In this document: positions 34,480 to 42,155 of the stretch, piece after piece | Layout of the letters: each line of letters begins with the position of its first letter | Position numbering within the stretch: the first letter of the stretch is position 1 | Origin: JAFAZI01 sp035501255 | Lineage (GTDB): Bacteria; Actinomycetota; Actinomycetes; JAFAQI01 | DNA length: 64,000 bases | Assembly: GCA_035501255.1 (NCBI GenBank) | Contig: DATJWM010000169.1 | Span: 48,542 to 112,541, forward strand | Direction of reading: 5' to 3' | The notes under the pieces: model-generated | Seen by the model: only the letters and a program-made list of their open reading frames with translations | Told to the model about the DNA's origin: nothing | Databases searched by the model: none | Made by a program: the position numbers and the translations under genes

Positions 34480-34895
34480 GCCGGCTCCTCGAGGGCGAGA
34501 AAGCTGGGGATCGCGACGTCGCCGGGGCCGGGTTCGAATCCGACCGCGACGGCCATGCCGATCCGGGCCGCCTCCGGATCGCACCCGCGCAGCCGGCCCG
34601 CCACCCGGACGCCGGGATGGTCGGGGAACTCGACGAGCACCATCGCGTACGGGACGTCGAGGTCGGGCAGCCAGCGCTGGTAGTTCACCGTGAGGCTGTA
34701 GACGGCCCCGTGCTCGGTGATCTCGACGTGTTCGACCTCGCGCGACCGGCAGGCCCGGCACACGCCGTACGGCGGGAAGGATTCCGCGCCGCACGAGGCG
34801 CAGCGTTCGACCAGCAGCCGGCCCTCCTTGGCGGCGGCCCAGAACGCTGCGGTCTCCTCGGTGATGACCGGCGGGATCCCTGCGGTCGCGCCCAC
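34476..34895 (-). CDS. DUF35/OB-fold zinc-ribbon partner protein
   Basis: The 139-residue protein has a rubredoxin-like zinc ribbon, Cys32-x2-Cys35 and Cys46-x2-Cys49 (CASCGAESFPPYGVCRACR), then an OB-fold domain (VYSLTVNYQRWLPDLDVPYAM). DUF35 proteins bind thiolase-like enzymes and position acyl-CoA substrates. The GTG at 34895 follows GAAGGGA. The end overlaps the thiolase-like gene by four bases in GTGA, so a 1:1 complex is likely. Confidence 0.92.
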   Translation of the reverse strand: MGATAGIPPVITEETAAFWAAAKEGRLLVERCASCGAESFPPYGVCRACRSREVEHVEITEHGAVYSLTVNYQRWLPDLDVPYAMVLVEFPDHPGVRVAGRLRGCDPEAARIGMAVAVGFEPGPGDVAIPSFLALEEPA

Positions 34896-35012
34896 GTGTG
34901 TCCCTTCGCTTGCGCCCTCGTCGTCAGTCCCTGCCACGGCAGCCTGCCGTACGCCGACCGGCCGAGCAACGCGCCGCCGCGGTCTGTCGGGTGAGGCCGA
35001 ACAAAAGTACAC

Positions 35013-35058
35013 GCTCACTCACCTCGGCCCCGATTTGCGAGTGAGCAGTTGCTATCTT
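35013..35058 (+). promoter_or_regulatory. Operator-like inverted repeat and -10 in a divergent promoter
   Basis: GCTCACTC (35013-35020) and GAGTGAGC (35039-35046) are perfectly inverted over 18 bases. TATCTT (35053-35058) is a -10 candidate for the rightward luciferase-like gene. The region lies between that gene and the leftward DUF35-thiolase operon. The half-site matches the one before the amidohydrolase operon at 32,349. Confidence 0.45.
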
Positions 35059-35094
35059 GATCCCCGCTCACCCCCTCCCAAAGGAGCACGACTG

Positions 35095-36048
35095 GTGTCC
35101 GGCGACCGCATCGTCTTGGGCGCCGCCGCGATCCCGGAGCCGGAGCGCGCCTGGTTGGCGGCGGTGGAGCGCTTGCCGATCGAGTCGGTCTGGCAGGGCG
35201 GCCACGTCCTGCCGCCGAGCCCCACCGGCGAGGCGCTGACCCGACTCGCCCTGATGACCGCGTGGACGGAGCGGGTGTTGGTCGGTTCCGCGGTGTTGCT
35301 CCTTGCGCTCTACCCACCGGTCCTGGTCGCCAAGCAGCTCGCCGATCTCGACGCTCGGTCCGGCGGGCGGTTACGGGTCGGGGTCGGGGTGGGCGGAGAG
35401 TTCCCGAAGGAGTTCGAGGCGCTCGGCGTACCGATCCGTGAGCGCGGAGTTCGCACCGATGAATCGCTGGAGATCTTGCGCGCCCTCTGGCAGGGCGGTC
35501 CGGTGAGCCACCACGGTCGGTTCTTCGACTTCGACCACGTCGACCTGCGCGCGGTGCAGGTCCCCGGTGAGGATCGCGCGAGGATGCAGGCCGGCGGTCC
35601 GCCGCTGATCGTCTCCGGCCGCAAGGAGCCCGCGATGCGACGGGCGGCCCGGCTCGGGGACGGGTGGATGCCCTACCTGGTGTCCCCGTCGGCGTACGCG
35701 CGGTCGGTCGCGACCATCGAGACCGAGGCGCAGCAGATCGGTCGCACCCTCGACGGCTTCGAATGGCTGGCGTTCGTCTACTGCTCGATCCGTCGGGACG
35801 GCGATCGCGCGCGCGGTGATGTCGCGTCCTTCCTCGGTCGCGCCTATGGCGAGAAGGCCGACGCGATGCTCGAGCGGATCGCGCCCGCGGGGACGCCGGA
35901 CGAGGTCGCTCCGATGCTTCAGCGCTACGTCGACGCCGGTGCCCGGCATTTGGTGATCGCACCGGCCGCTCACGAGGACACCCTCGAGGTCGTCACGCTC
36001 GCCGCGCAGGAGGTCCTGCCGCGGCTGACCGTTCCGGCGGTGGCGTGA
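35095..36048 (+). CDS. Luciferase-like (LLM class) oxidoreductase, probably F420-dependent
   Basis: The 317-residue protein has the bacterial-luciferase barrel pattern: TERVLVGSAVLLLALYPPVLVAKQLADLDARSGGRL, then GVGVGGEFPKEFEALGVP and LRALWQGGPVSHHGRFFDF, followed by a late AARLGDGWMPYL. Actinobacterial members with these features use coenzyme F420 or FMN; the sequence favours F420 by family resemblance only. AAGGAG at 35081-35086 supports the GTG at 35095. It overlaps the following fused CoA-transferase by four bases, so it may oxidise or reduce the same CoA intermediate. Confidence 0.88.
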   Translation: MSGDRIVLGAAAIPEPERAWLAAVERLPIESVWQGGHVLPPSPTGEALTRLALMTAWTERVLVGSAVLLLALYPPVLVAKQLADLDARSGGRLRVGVGVGGEFPKEFEALGVPIRERGVRTDESLEILRALWQGGPVSHHGRFFDFDHVDLRAVQVPGEDRARMQAGGPPLIVSGRKEPAMRRAARLGDGWMPYLVSPSAYARSVATIETEAQQIGRTLDGFEWLAFVYCSIRRDGDRARGDVASFLGRAYGEKADAMLERIAPAGTPDEVAPMLQRYVDAGARHLVIAPAAHEDTLEVVTLAAQEVLPRLTVPAVA

Positions 36049-38336
36049 GCGGTCAGGCAGGGGCCGGCCCCTGTGCGGGCCTGTCGGTCGTCGAGCTGGC
36101 GGCCGGCTCCAGCGAGCTCGGGTTGGGCTTGGCGGGTGGTGTCCCCGGCATGCTGTTCGCCGGTCTCGGAGCCACCGTCACCCGGGTCACCGGCGTGCAC
36201 ACGCCGCCGATCGACGACCCGCTGCCGTGGGGGCGGGTCTGGCACCGCGGGAAGTCGCGGGTGGCCACGGACGACCAGGAGGAGACCCGCCGCCTCGTGG
36301 CTGCGGCCGACGTCGTACTGGCCTATGGGAGCGAGGACGCGGTTGACGGGCGGGGCTTCGGCTTCTCCGAGGTCGCCGCGCTCAACCCGGACGTCGTCTA
36401 CATCCGCTGCGGGCCGTCCCGCACGTCGCGGGGCGAGGTCGAGGACTACGGCCTCCTGGTCGAGGCGCGGGCGGGCCTGTGCACCCAGCTCGACGGTCAC
36501 CGTCCCGGTCCGATCTTCCTCGACGTGCGGGCCACCGGCTCGGGCGCGAGCTTCCTGATGATGACGTCCGCTCTCGCCCTGCTGCGACGCCGAGTGCTCA
36601 CCGGCGCGGGCGGCTGGGCGCACACCTCGCTGTACGACGGGATGCTCGCGACCCTCGGCTGCATGATCGGCCGGTCGGAGCGTGCGCCGGTCGAGGTGGA
36701 GAGCTACTGGGAGAAGGGGTCCACCTTCCCGAACTTCATGTACCGATGCAGCGACGGCGAACTCGTTCAGGTCTGGTTCGGCGGCAAAGGGATGTACGCG
36801 ACGTTGCTCGAGGTCCTCGGCGACGAGCCGAGTCCGCAGGGCTACTACCAGGACCAGGCGACCGGCGCGCTGAACGACCGGGCGGTGCGCTGGCGCGAGA
36901 CGTTCCGCCAGCAGCCGCGCGCCACCTGGATCGAGCGGCTGCGGGCGGCCGGCATCGCATGCGAACCGGTGCTCAGCCCGGGTCAGGCTCTGTCCGAGCC
37001 GCATCTTGGCGAGATCGGACTAGTCGAGACGGTCACCGCCGACTCCCACACCGACCTCGTTCTGGCCACGCCGATCTCGGTCGAGGACCTGCCCGGGCTC
37101 GGCGATGACCGCCTGCCGGCGCCTGCGGCGTCCACCGGCGAGCCGCTGTTGCACGGCGTACGGGTCGTCGACTTCTCGGCCTTCGTCGCCGGGCCGCTCG
37201 CCGCCCAGGTGCTCGCCGATCTCGGTGCCGAGGTCATCAAGGTCGAGCCGCCGCAGGGCGAGGCGATGCGGGCCGCGGCCTACGCCGTCGCGGCGTGCCA
37301 GCGCGGCAAGCGCAGCCTCGCGATGGACATCGGCGCTCCCGAATGCCGACCGGTCGTCGAGCGGCTGATCGCCGGCGCGGACGTGGTGCTGCACAACTTC
37401 CGGGTCGGGGTGGCCGAGCGGCTCGGGATCGATAGTGCCACCGTCGCGCGGCTGCGCCCCGGCGCGGTCTACTGCCACGCCACCGGGTTCGGCGCCGGCG
37501 GGCCGCGCGCCAAACTGCCGGGCAACGACGCCCTGATGCAAGCACTGACCGGGTTCGAGCAGGGGATCGGCGGCGACGGGAACGACCCGATCGCAGGCAC
37601 CTGGATCCCGCTGGACATGACCGGAGGCTGGGTGGCGGCGATCGGCATCCTCGCCGGGCTGTACGCCCGCGCCGCCACCGGGCGCGGCCAGCAGGTGACC
37701 ACGAGCCTGCTCGGCGCCGGCATGCTGATGCACAGCGGAGTGTTCCAGCGCGACGGTGCGGTCGTTCGCGGACCCGAACTCGACCGCGCGCAGACCGGGT
37801 ACGGCCCGGGGTACCGCCTGTATGCCGGCGGCGACGGTCGCTGGCTGGCTCTCGTCGTACCCGACCCGACGTCCTGGGCGGAGCTGGGGAAGGTGGCCGG
37901 GCTCTCGGCGCTGCCCCCGGCGTACCGTCCGTTGCGGGTGAGCCCCGACGACGAGACGGCCATCGCCGCCGAGCGGTTCCTCGAGGCGGCGTTTGCGACC
38001 GCACCGGCAGCCGAATGGGTGGCCCGCTTGGGTGACCGCGGCCTGCTCGCAGAGCTGATCGAGCCGTGCGACCGCGACCAGTTCCGGCGCGGCATTCTCG
38101 ACGATCCGGTGAACCAGGAGCTCGGTCGAGTCGCGGCGTACGAGACTCGTGATTGGGGCCACTTCGAGCAGATCGGCCCGCTGCTGCGTTGTGGCCCGCA
38201 CGCGTCCGGCGGCCCGATGCTCGAACTACCCGGGATCGGCGAGCACAGCGTCGAGGTCCTCACCGAACTCGGGTTCGCCTCCCAGGAGATCGACGCCCTG
38301 ATCGCCGCCGGCCACGTCCGCCAAACTGTCAGTTAA
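36045..38336 (+). CDS. Fused two-domain CaiB/BaiF CoA-transferase
   Basis: The 763-residue protein consists of two class III CoA-transferase domains. Residues about 10-350 form a degenerate first copy (AGLSVVELAAGSSELGLGL; possible Asp134 in VEDYGLLVEARAGL). Residues about 366-750 form a well conserved second copy (LHGVRVVDFSAFVAGPLAAQ, LGAEVIKVEPPQGEAMR, catalytic Asp495 in LPGNDALMQALTGFEQ). Tandem fusions of this kind are found in actinobacteria and would mimic the interlocked dimer. The GTG overlaps the luciferase-like stop. Function: CoA transfer to a carboxylate, substrate unknown. Confidence 0.92.
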   Translation: MSGQAGAGPCAGLSVVELAAGSSELGLGLAGGVPGMLFAGLGATVTRVTGVHTPPIDDPLPWGRVWHRGKSRVATDDQEETRRLVAAADVVLAYGSEDAVDGRGFGFSEVAALNPDVVYIRCGPSRTSRGEVEDYGLLVEARAGLCTQLDGHRPGPIFLDVRATGSGASFLMMTSALALLRRRVLTGAGGWAHTSLYDGMLATLGCMIGRSERAPVEVESYWEKGSTFPNFMYRCSDGELVQVWFGGKGMYATLLEVLGDEPSPQGYYQDQATGALNDRAVRWRETFRQQPRATWIERLRAAGIACEPVLSPGQALSEPHLGEIGLVETVTADSHTDLVLATPISVEDLPGLGDDRLPAPAASTGEPLLHGVRVVDFSAFVAGPLAAQVLADLGAEVIKVEPPQGEAMRAAAYAVAACQRGKRSLAMDIGAPECRPVVERLIAGADVVLHNFRVGVAERLGIDSATVARLRPGAVYCHATGFGAGGPRAKLPGNDALMQALTGFEQGIGGDGNDPIAGTWIPLDMTGGWVAAIGILAGLYARAATGRGQQVTTSLLGAGMLMHSGVFQRDGAVVRGPELDRAQTGYGPGYRLYAGGDGRWLALVVPDPTSWAELGKVAGLSALPPAYRPLRVSPDDETAIAAERFLEAAFATAPAAEWVARLGDRGLLAELIEPCDRDQFRRGILDDPVNQELGRVAAYETRDWGHFEQIGPLLRCGPHASGGPMLELPGIGEHSVEVLTELGFASQEIDALIAAGHVRQTVS

Positions 38337-38382
38337 CGGCCGTTTGAGCCGGCGAAACGCCCGCTAACTGACAGTTTGGCGG
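38318..38382. terminator. Bidirectional terminator covering both stop codons
   Basis: CCGCCAAACTGTCAGTTA (38318-38335) and its exact complement (38365-38382) form an 18-bp perfect stem with a 29-base loop, inside which CGTTT and AAACG make a second small stem. The stop codons of the two convergent genes (TAA at 38334-38336 and TAG at 38366-38364) lie in the arms. No T-tract is present. Confidence 0.8.
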
Positions 38383-39557
38383 TCGGGGAGACCGAGCAGG
38401 CCGGCGGTGTTGGAGCGCAGCACCTTGCGGGTCGTTTCGGCGTCGCAGCCGCTCATCCGCTCGACGTAGTCGAGCGGTTCGCGCAGACCCTCGGGGTGCG
38501 GGTAGTCCGAGCCGAAGAGCACGTGCTCGGCGCCGAGTACGTCGATCAGATCGACGACGTCGTCCTCCGGGAACGGGCAGATCCACAAGTGCTCGACCAG
38601 GTCGGCGCTCGGGGTCGCGCTGAGCGGCCCGCCGATCATCGGTCCGCGCCGCCCGAGCGCCGCGGCCTTGTCGACCGTCTTCATCAGCGGGCGAAGCCAG
38701 CTGCTGCCGTTCTCGATCGAGATGACCTTGATGTTCGGGTGGCGGCCGAACAGGTTGTGCAGGGTGAGCGCGATCATCGTGTCGACCACCGGACGCTCGG
38801 TGTTGCACAGCGCCCACTGAAGCGGCGACTGCGCGTGCGAGGGGTTGTTCGGGTCCTCGCCCCACAACTGCCCGTACACGTGGTTGTAGCCGCTGTTCGA
38901 CACGTGGAACACGACCGGGATCCCGGCCTCGGCCGCGAGCGCCCAGAACGGGTCGAGATCGGGATGCGCGGCGGAGCGTCCGCCGATCGGGCCCGGACGC
39001 ACGTGCACGAGCCGGGTGCCCGCCTCGATCAGTCGCTGGAGCTCGGCGGCGGCGCGGTCGGCGTCCATCAGCGACACCATGGGTACGCCGAAGATCCGCC
39101 CGTCGGCGCCGTACCCCCAGTCCTCCTCCAGCCACCGGTTGAATGCCCGCAGGCTGGCGTACAGGACGTCGAGGTCGAACTCGATGTCGTACTCGACCGC
39201 GACCGCAAGCGTCGGAAGCATGATGCTCGCCTCGACACCCTGCTCGTCCATCAGCGCGAGCCGCGCCTCCCGGTGGGTGAATGCGGGGTAGTCGCGCGCG
39301 TTGATTACCTCGCGGTGGCTGAACCCCTCGTCGACGTTGCCGACGAACAGACCCTGGAGGGCGCCGGGGGCGGAGGCGTAGTCGCCGGGCATCACGCTCA
39401 TGAACGTGCGGTTGTCCCGGACGTAGACCCGGCCGAGATCGTCGCCGCCACGCTCGACCCGGACGGTCTGGTCTTTGTATCGGGACTCGATGTGGCGGGA
39501 GAAGCAGTCGTCCGGCTCGTAGTAGTGACCGTCGGCATCGATGAGCGGGTAGTCCAT
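38364..39557 (-). CDS. COG2159-type amidohydrolase (TIM-barrel)
   Basis: The 397-residue protein has LIDADGHYYEPDDCF as its first metal motif, VVFHVSNSGYNH for the central His, HPNIKVISIENGSSW, and FGSDYPHPEG at the end of the barrel. It is closest in the window to the divergent amidohydrolase at 39,790, which shares FGSD(Y/F)PHPEG and the RPGP region, suggesting an old duplication. The ATG at 39557 is where homology starts; upstream starts would be TTG only. It probably acts on a carboxylated ring or lactone-like substrate. Confidence 0.9.
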   Translation of the reverse strand: MDYPLIDADGHYYEPDDCFSRHIESRYKDQTVRVERGGDDLGRVYVRDNRTFMSVMPGDYASAPGALQGLFVGNVDEGFSHREVINARDYPAFTHREARLALMDEQGVEASIMLPTLAVAVEYDIEFDLDVLYASLRAFNRWLEEDWGYGADGRIFGVPMVSLMDADRAAAELQRLIEAGTRLVHVRPGPIGGRSAAHPDLDPFWALAAEAGIPVVFHVSNSGYNHVYGQLWGEDPNNPSHAQSPLQWALCNTERPVVDTMIALTLHNLFGRHPNIKVISIENGSSWLRPLMKTVDKAAALGRRGPMIGGPLSATPSADLVEHLWICPFPEDDVVDLIDVLGAEHVLFGSDYPHPEGLREPLDYVERMSGCDAETTRKVLRSNTAGLLGLPDRQTVS

Positions 39558-39600
39558 CGCCGGGTTGACCCCTCGGTTGCGTCGCGAAGCGAGACCTGAT

Positions 39601-39620
39601 AGTAAGTGAGTGCCCAATTA
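39601..39620 (-). promoter_or_regulatory. AGTAAGTGAGTG half-site before amidohydrolase gene
   Basis: AGTAAGTGAGTG (39601-39612) followed by CCCAATTA, with GTAA and TTAC inverted over 12 bases, lies 44 bases upstream of the leftward amidohydrolase start. It resembles the GTAAGTGAG half-sites at 32,349 and 35,013. Weak evidence alone; noted as a member of the recurrent set. Confidence 0.3.
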
Positions 39621-39752
39621 CATCGCACGACCACTGTGCATCGGGCACCGGGCCCTGTCAACCGCGCGTCAACGGCGCCGGAGGGCCCGCGCCGAGCCGC
39701 CTCCCGGGCTCGTGACCGCTCGGATCGGCCGAGCGACCGGCGATATCCAATA

Positions 39753-39782
39753 TTGACGTCGGTGTCAAAAACGGCGTACGGT
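39753..39782 (+). promoter_or_regulatory. Promoter with overlapping TTGAC-N6-GTCAA operator
   Basis: TTGACG (39753-39758) as -35, 18 bases, then TACGGT (39777-39782) as -10 make a good promoter; the ATG at 39790 begins seven bases after the -10, so the message may be leaderless. TTGACGTCGGTGTCAA (39753-39768) is a dyad with arms TTGAC and GTCAA and covers the -35 and spacer, placing a repressor where it would block RNA polymerase. Confidence 0.55.
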
Positions 39783-39789
39783 CGATCTC

Positions 39790-40980
39790 ATGCCGACTCA
39801 TCTGCCGTATCCCGTCTTCGACGCGGACAACCATCTCTACGAGACGCGGGACGCCTTCACCCGCCACCTCCCCGAGCGCTACCAGCGGGCGATCGACTAC
39901 GTCGACGTCCGCGGCCGGACGAAGATCGCGATTCGTGGCCAGATCAGCGACTACATCCCGAACCCGACGTTCGACGTGGTCGCGCGGCCCGGTGCCCAGG
40001 AGGAGTACTTCCGCGACGGCAACCCGCAAGGCAAGTCCTACCGCGAGATCATCGGCGAGCCAATGCGCAGCATTCCGGCGTTTCGCGAGCCGGCCCCTCG
40101 TTTGGCGCTGATGGACGAGCTCGGCGTCGACCGCACGTTGATGTTCCCGACGCTCGCCAGCTTGCTCGAGGAACGGATGCGCGATGACGTCGAGCTCACG
40201 CATGTCGTCATCCACTCGCTCAACGAGTGGCTGCACGAGGAGTGGACGTTCAACTACGCGGACCGGATCTTCACGACCCCGGTGATCACGTTGCCGATCG
40301 TCGACAAGGCGATCGCGGAGCTCGAGTGGGTGGTCGAGCGGGGCGCTTCGGTCGTGTTGATCCGCCCGGCGCCGGTGCCGGGCCTGCGGGGGTCGCGGTC
40401 GTTTGCCGGGCCGGAGTTCGACCCGTTCTGGGCGCGGGTGGTGGATCTCGGCGTCCTCGTCTGCATGCACTCCTCGGACAGCGGCTACTCCCGCTATCAA
40501 AGCGACTGGACCGGGCCGTCGGAGATGCTGCCCTTCCGCCCGGACGCTTTCCGCTACGTGACGATGGGCTACCGCCCGCTGATCGACTCGATGGCGGCGT
40601 TCGTGTGCGGCGGGGTGTTCAGCCGGTTCCCCGATCTGCGAGTCGCGGTGATCGAGGCCGGAAGCCACTGGGTGCCCGGCCTGCTCGAGTCCCTCGCGGA
40701 CGCCCAGAAAAAGATGCCGCAGTCCTTCGACGAGGACCCGGTCGCCGCTTTCAAGCGCAACGTCTACATCAGCCCGTTCCACGAGGACAACCTTGCGGAG
40801 CTGATCGACGTCCTCGGCGCCGACCACATCTTGTTCGGCTCGGACTTCCCGCACCCGGAGGGGCTGGCCGAGCCGACCAGCTACATCCATCACCTGCCGG
40901 CCGGATTGCCCGACGCGGACGTCGCCGGGATCATGGGCGGCAACCTTGGCGCACTGGTGAAGGTGAGGGCCACCGCATGA
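39790..40980 (+). CDS. COG2159-type amidohydrolase (TIM-barrel)
   Basis: The 396-residue protein has YPVFDADNHLYETRDAF, LVCMHSSDSGYSRYQ in the central His region, FPDLRVAVIEAGSHW and FGSDFPHPEGLAEPT. It forms a divergent pair with its paralogue at 38,364 and overlaps the downstream thiolase gene by four bases (ATGA), so its product may feed thiolytic cleavage. No ribosome site precedes the ATG, in line with leaderless translation. The reaction is not known. Confidence 0.9.
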   Translation: MPTHLPYPVFDADNHLYETRDAFTRHLPERYQRAIDYVDVRGRTKIAIRGQISDYIPNPTFDVVARPGAQEEYFRDGNPQGKSYREIIGEPMRSIPAFREPAPRLALMDELGVDRTLMFPTLASLLEERMRDDVELTHVVIHSLNEWLHEEWTFNYADRIFTTPVITLPIVDKAIAELEWVVERGASVVLIRPAPVPGLRGSRSFAGPEFDPFWARVVDLGVLVCMHSSDSGYSRYQSDWTGPSEMLPFRPDAFRYVTMGYRPLIDSMAAFVCGGVFSRFPDLRVAVIEAGSHWVPGLLESLADAQKKMPQSFDEDPVAAFKRNVYISPFHEDNLAELIDVLGADHILFGSDFPHPEGLAEPTSYIHHLPAGLPDADVAGIMGGNLGALVKVRATA

Positions 40981-42155
40981 GCGAAGCGGTAATCGTGTCG
41001 TGTGCGCGGACCGCGATCGGTACGGCGAACCGCGGCACGCTGGTCGACGTCGACGCGATGGAGTTGGGCACGAAGGCCGTCGCGGAGGCGGTGCAGCGGT
41101 CAGGTCTTCCTGCCGAACTGATCGACGACGTGATCCTCGGTGAGTCGATTTACGGCGGCGGCGCGATCGCCCGGTACGCCGCGATCGAGGCCGGTCTGGT
41201 CAACGCGCCGGGCATCGCCCACAACCGGCACTGCGCGTCGGGTCTGTCGGCGGTGCAAAGCGCCGCGGCCTCGATCCGCGCCGGGATGGACAAGGTGGTC
41301 GTCGCGGGTGGCACCCAGTCCTCGTCGACGACCCCGCGGTTCACGCGGCGCGTGCCCGGGACCGAGGACTGGGCGGACTGGTTCCCGCCGAGTCACGTTG
41401 AGACCTCCGATGCCCCAACGATGGACATGTCCATCACGGTCGGCTGGAACGCGGCTCACAAAGCGGGCCTCACTCGTGAGGAACTCGACGCCTGGGCCTT
41501 GCGGTCGCATCAGCGGGCGATCGCGGGGATCGACTCGGGTGCCTTCGCCGAGGAGATCTTCCCGCTCGAGGTGACCAAGCGGGACGGGACCGTTGTCATG
41601 TTCGACACCGACGAGCACCCGCGCCGCGAGACGAGCCTGGACAAGCTCGCCTCGCTCAAGCCGCTGCACCCGGAGATCGAGGGTTTCTCGATCACCGCCG
41701 GCAACGCGGCCGGGGTGAACGACGGCGCGGCCGCCATGGTCGTGTGCGATCGCGAGGTCAGTGCGGCCCACGGCCTCGAGACACTGGCGGTCGTGCGCGC
41801 CTGGGCGTCGGCGGGCGTTCCGCCGGCGGACACCGGACTTGCGCCGATCGTGGCCATCCCCAAGGCACTCGACCGCGCGGGGGTGAAGCTCGGCGATGTG
41901 GCGCTGTGGGAGATCAACGAGGCGTTTGCCTCCGTGCCGGTCGCGACCTGCAAGGAACTCGGCATCGACGACGACCTGGTCAACGTGCTGGGTAGCGGCT
42001 GCAGCCTCGGTCACCCGATCGCGATGACCGGCGCGCGGATGATCATGTCGATCATCTACGAGACCCGCCGCCGCGGCGGCGGGGTCGCCGTCGCCGCGAT
42101 GTGTGCGGGCGGAGGGATGGCGTCGGCGGTGGTTCTCGACGTACCGGCGCCCTAG
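40977..42155 (+). CDS. Acetyl-CoA acetyltransferase (thiolase II family)
   Basis: The 392-residue thiolase retains all catalytic residues: nucleophile Cys86 in HCASGL, His346 in SLGHPIAMTGAR and Cys376 in MCAGGGMAS. NEAFA at about 314-318 is present. The usual NGGAIALGHP reads GSGCSLGHP here. It should cleave a 3-ketoacyl-CoA in the catabolic pathway or condense acyl-CoAs. The start overlaps the amidohydrolase stop; the stop shares a CTAG with the convergent amidohydrolase gene. Confidence 0.95.
   Translation: MSEAVIVSCARTAIGTANRGTLVDVDAMELGTKAVAEAVQRSGLPAELIDDVILGESIYGGGAIARYAAIEAGLVNAPGIAHNRHCASGLSAVQSAAASIRAGMDKVVVAGGTQSSSTTPRFTRRVPGTEDWADWFPPSHVETSDAPTMDMSITVGWNAAHKAGLTREELDAWALRSHQRAIAGIDSGAFAEEIFPLEVTKRDGTVVMFDTDEHPRRETSLDKLASLKPLHPEIEGFSITAGNAAGVNDGAAAMVVCDREVSAAHGLETLAVVRAWASAGVPPADTGLAPIVAIPKALDRAGVKLGDVALWEINEAFASVPVATCKELGIDDDLVNVLGSGCSLGHPIAMTGARMIMSIIYETRRRGGGVAVAAMCAGGGMASAVVLDVPAP

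Noticed and set aside
34476..35018. Longer DUF35 protein starting at 35018
   Set aside because: The extra 41 residues are Arg-rich without homology, and the GTG at 34895 has a well-placed GAAGGGA ribosome site.
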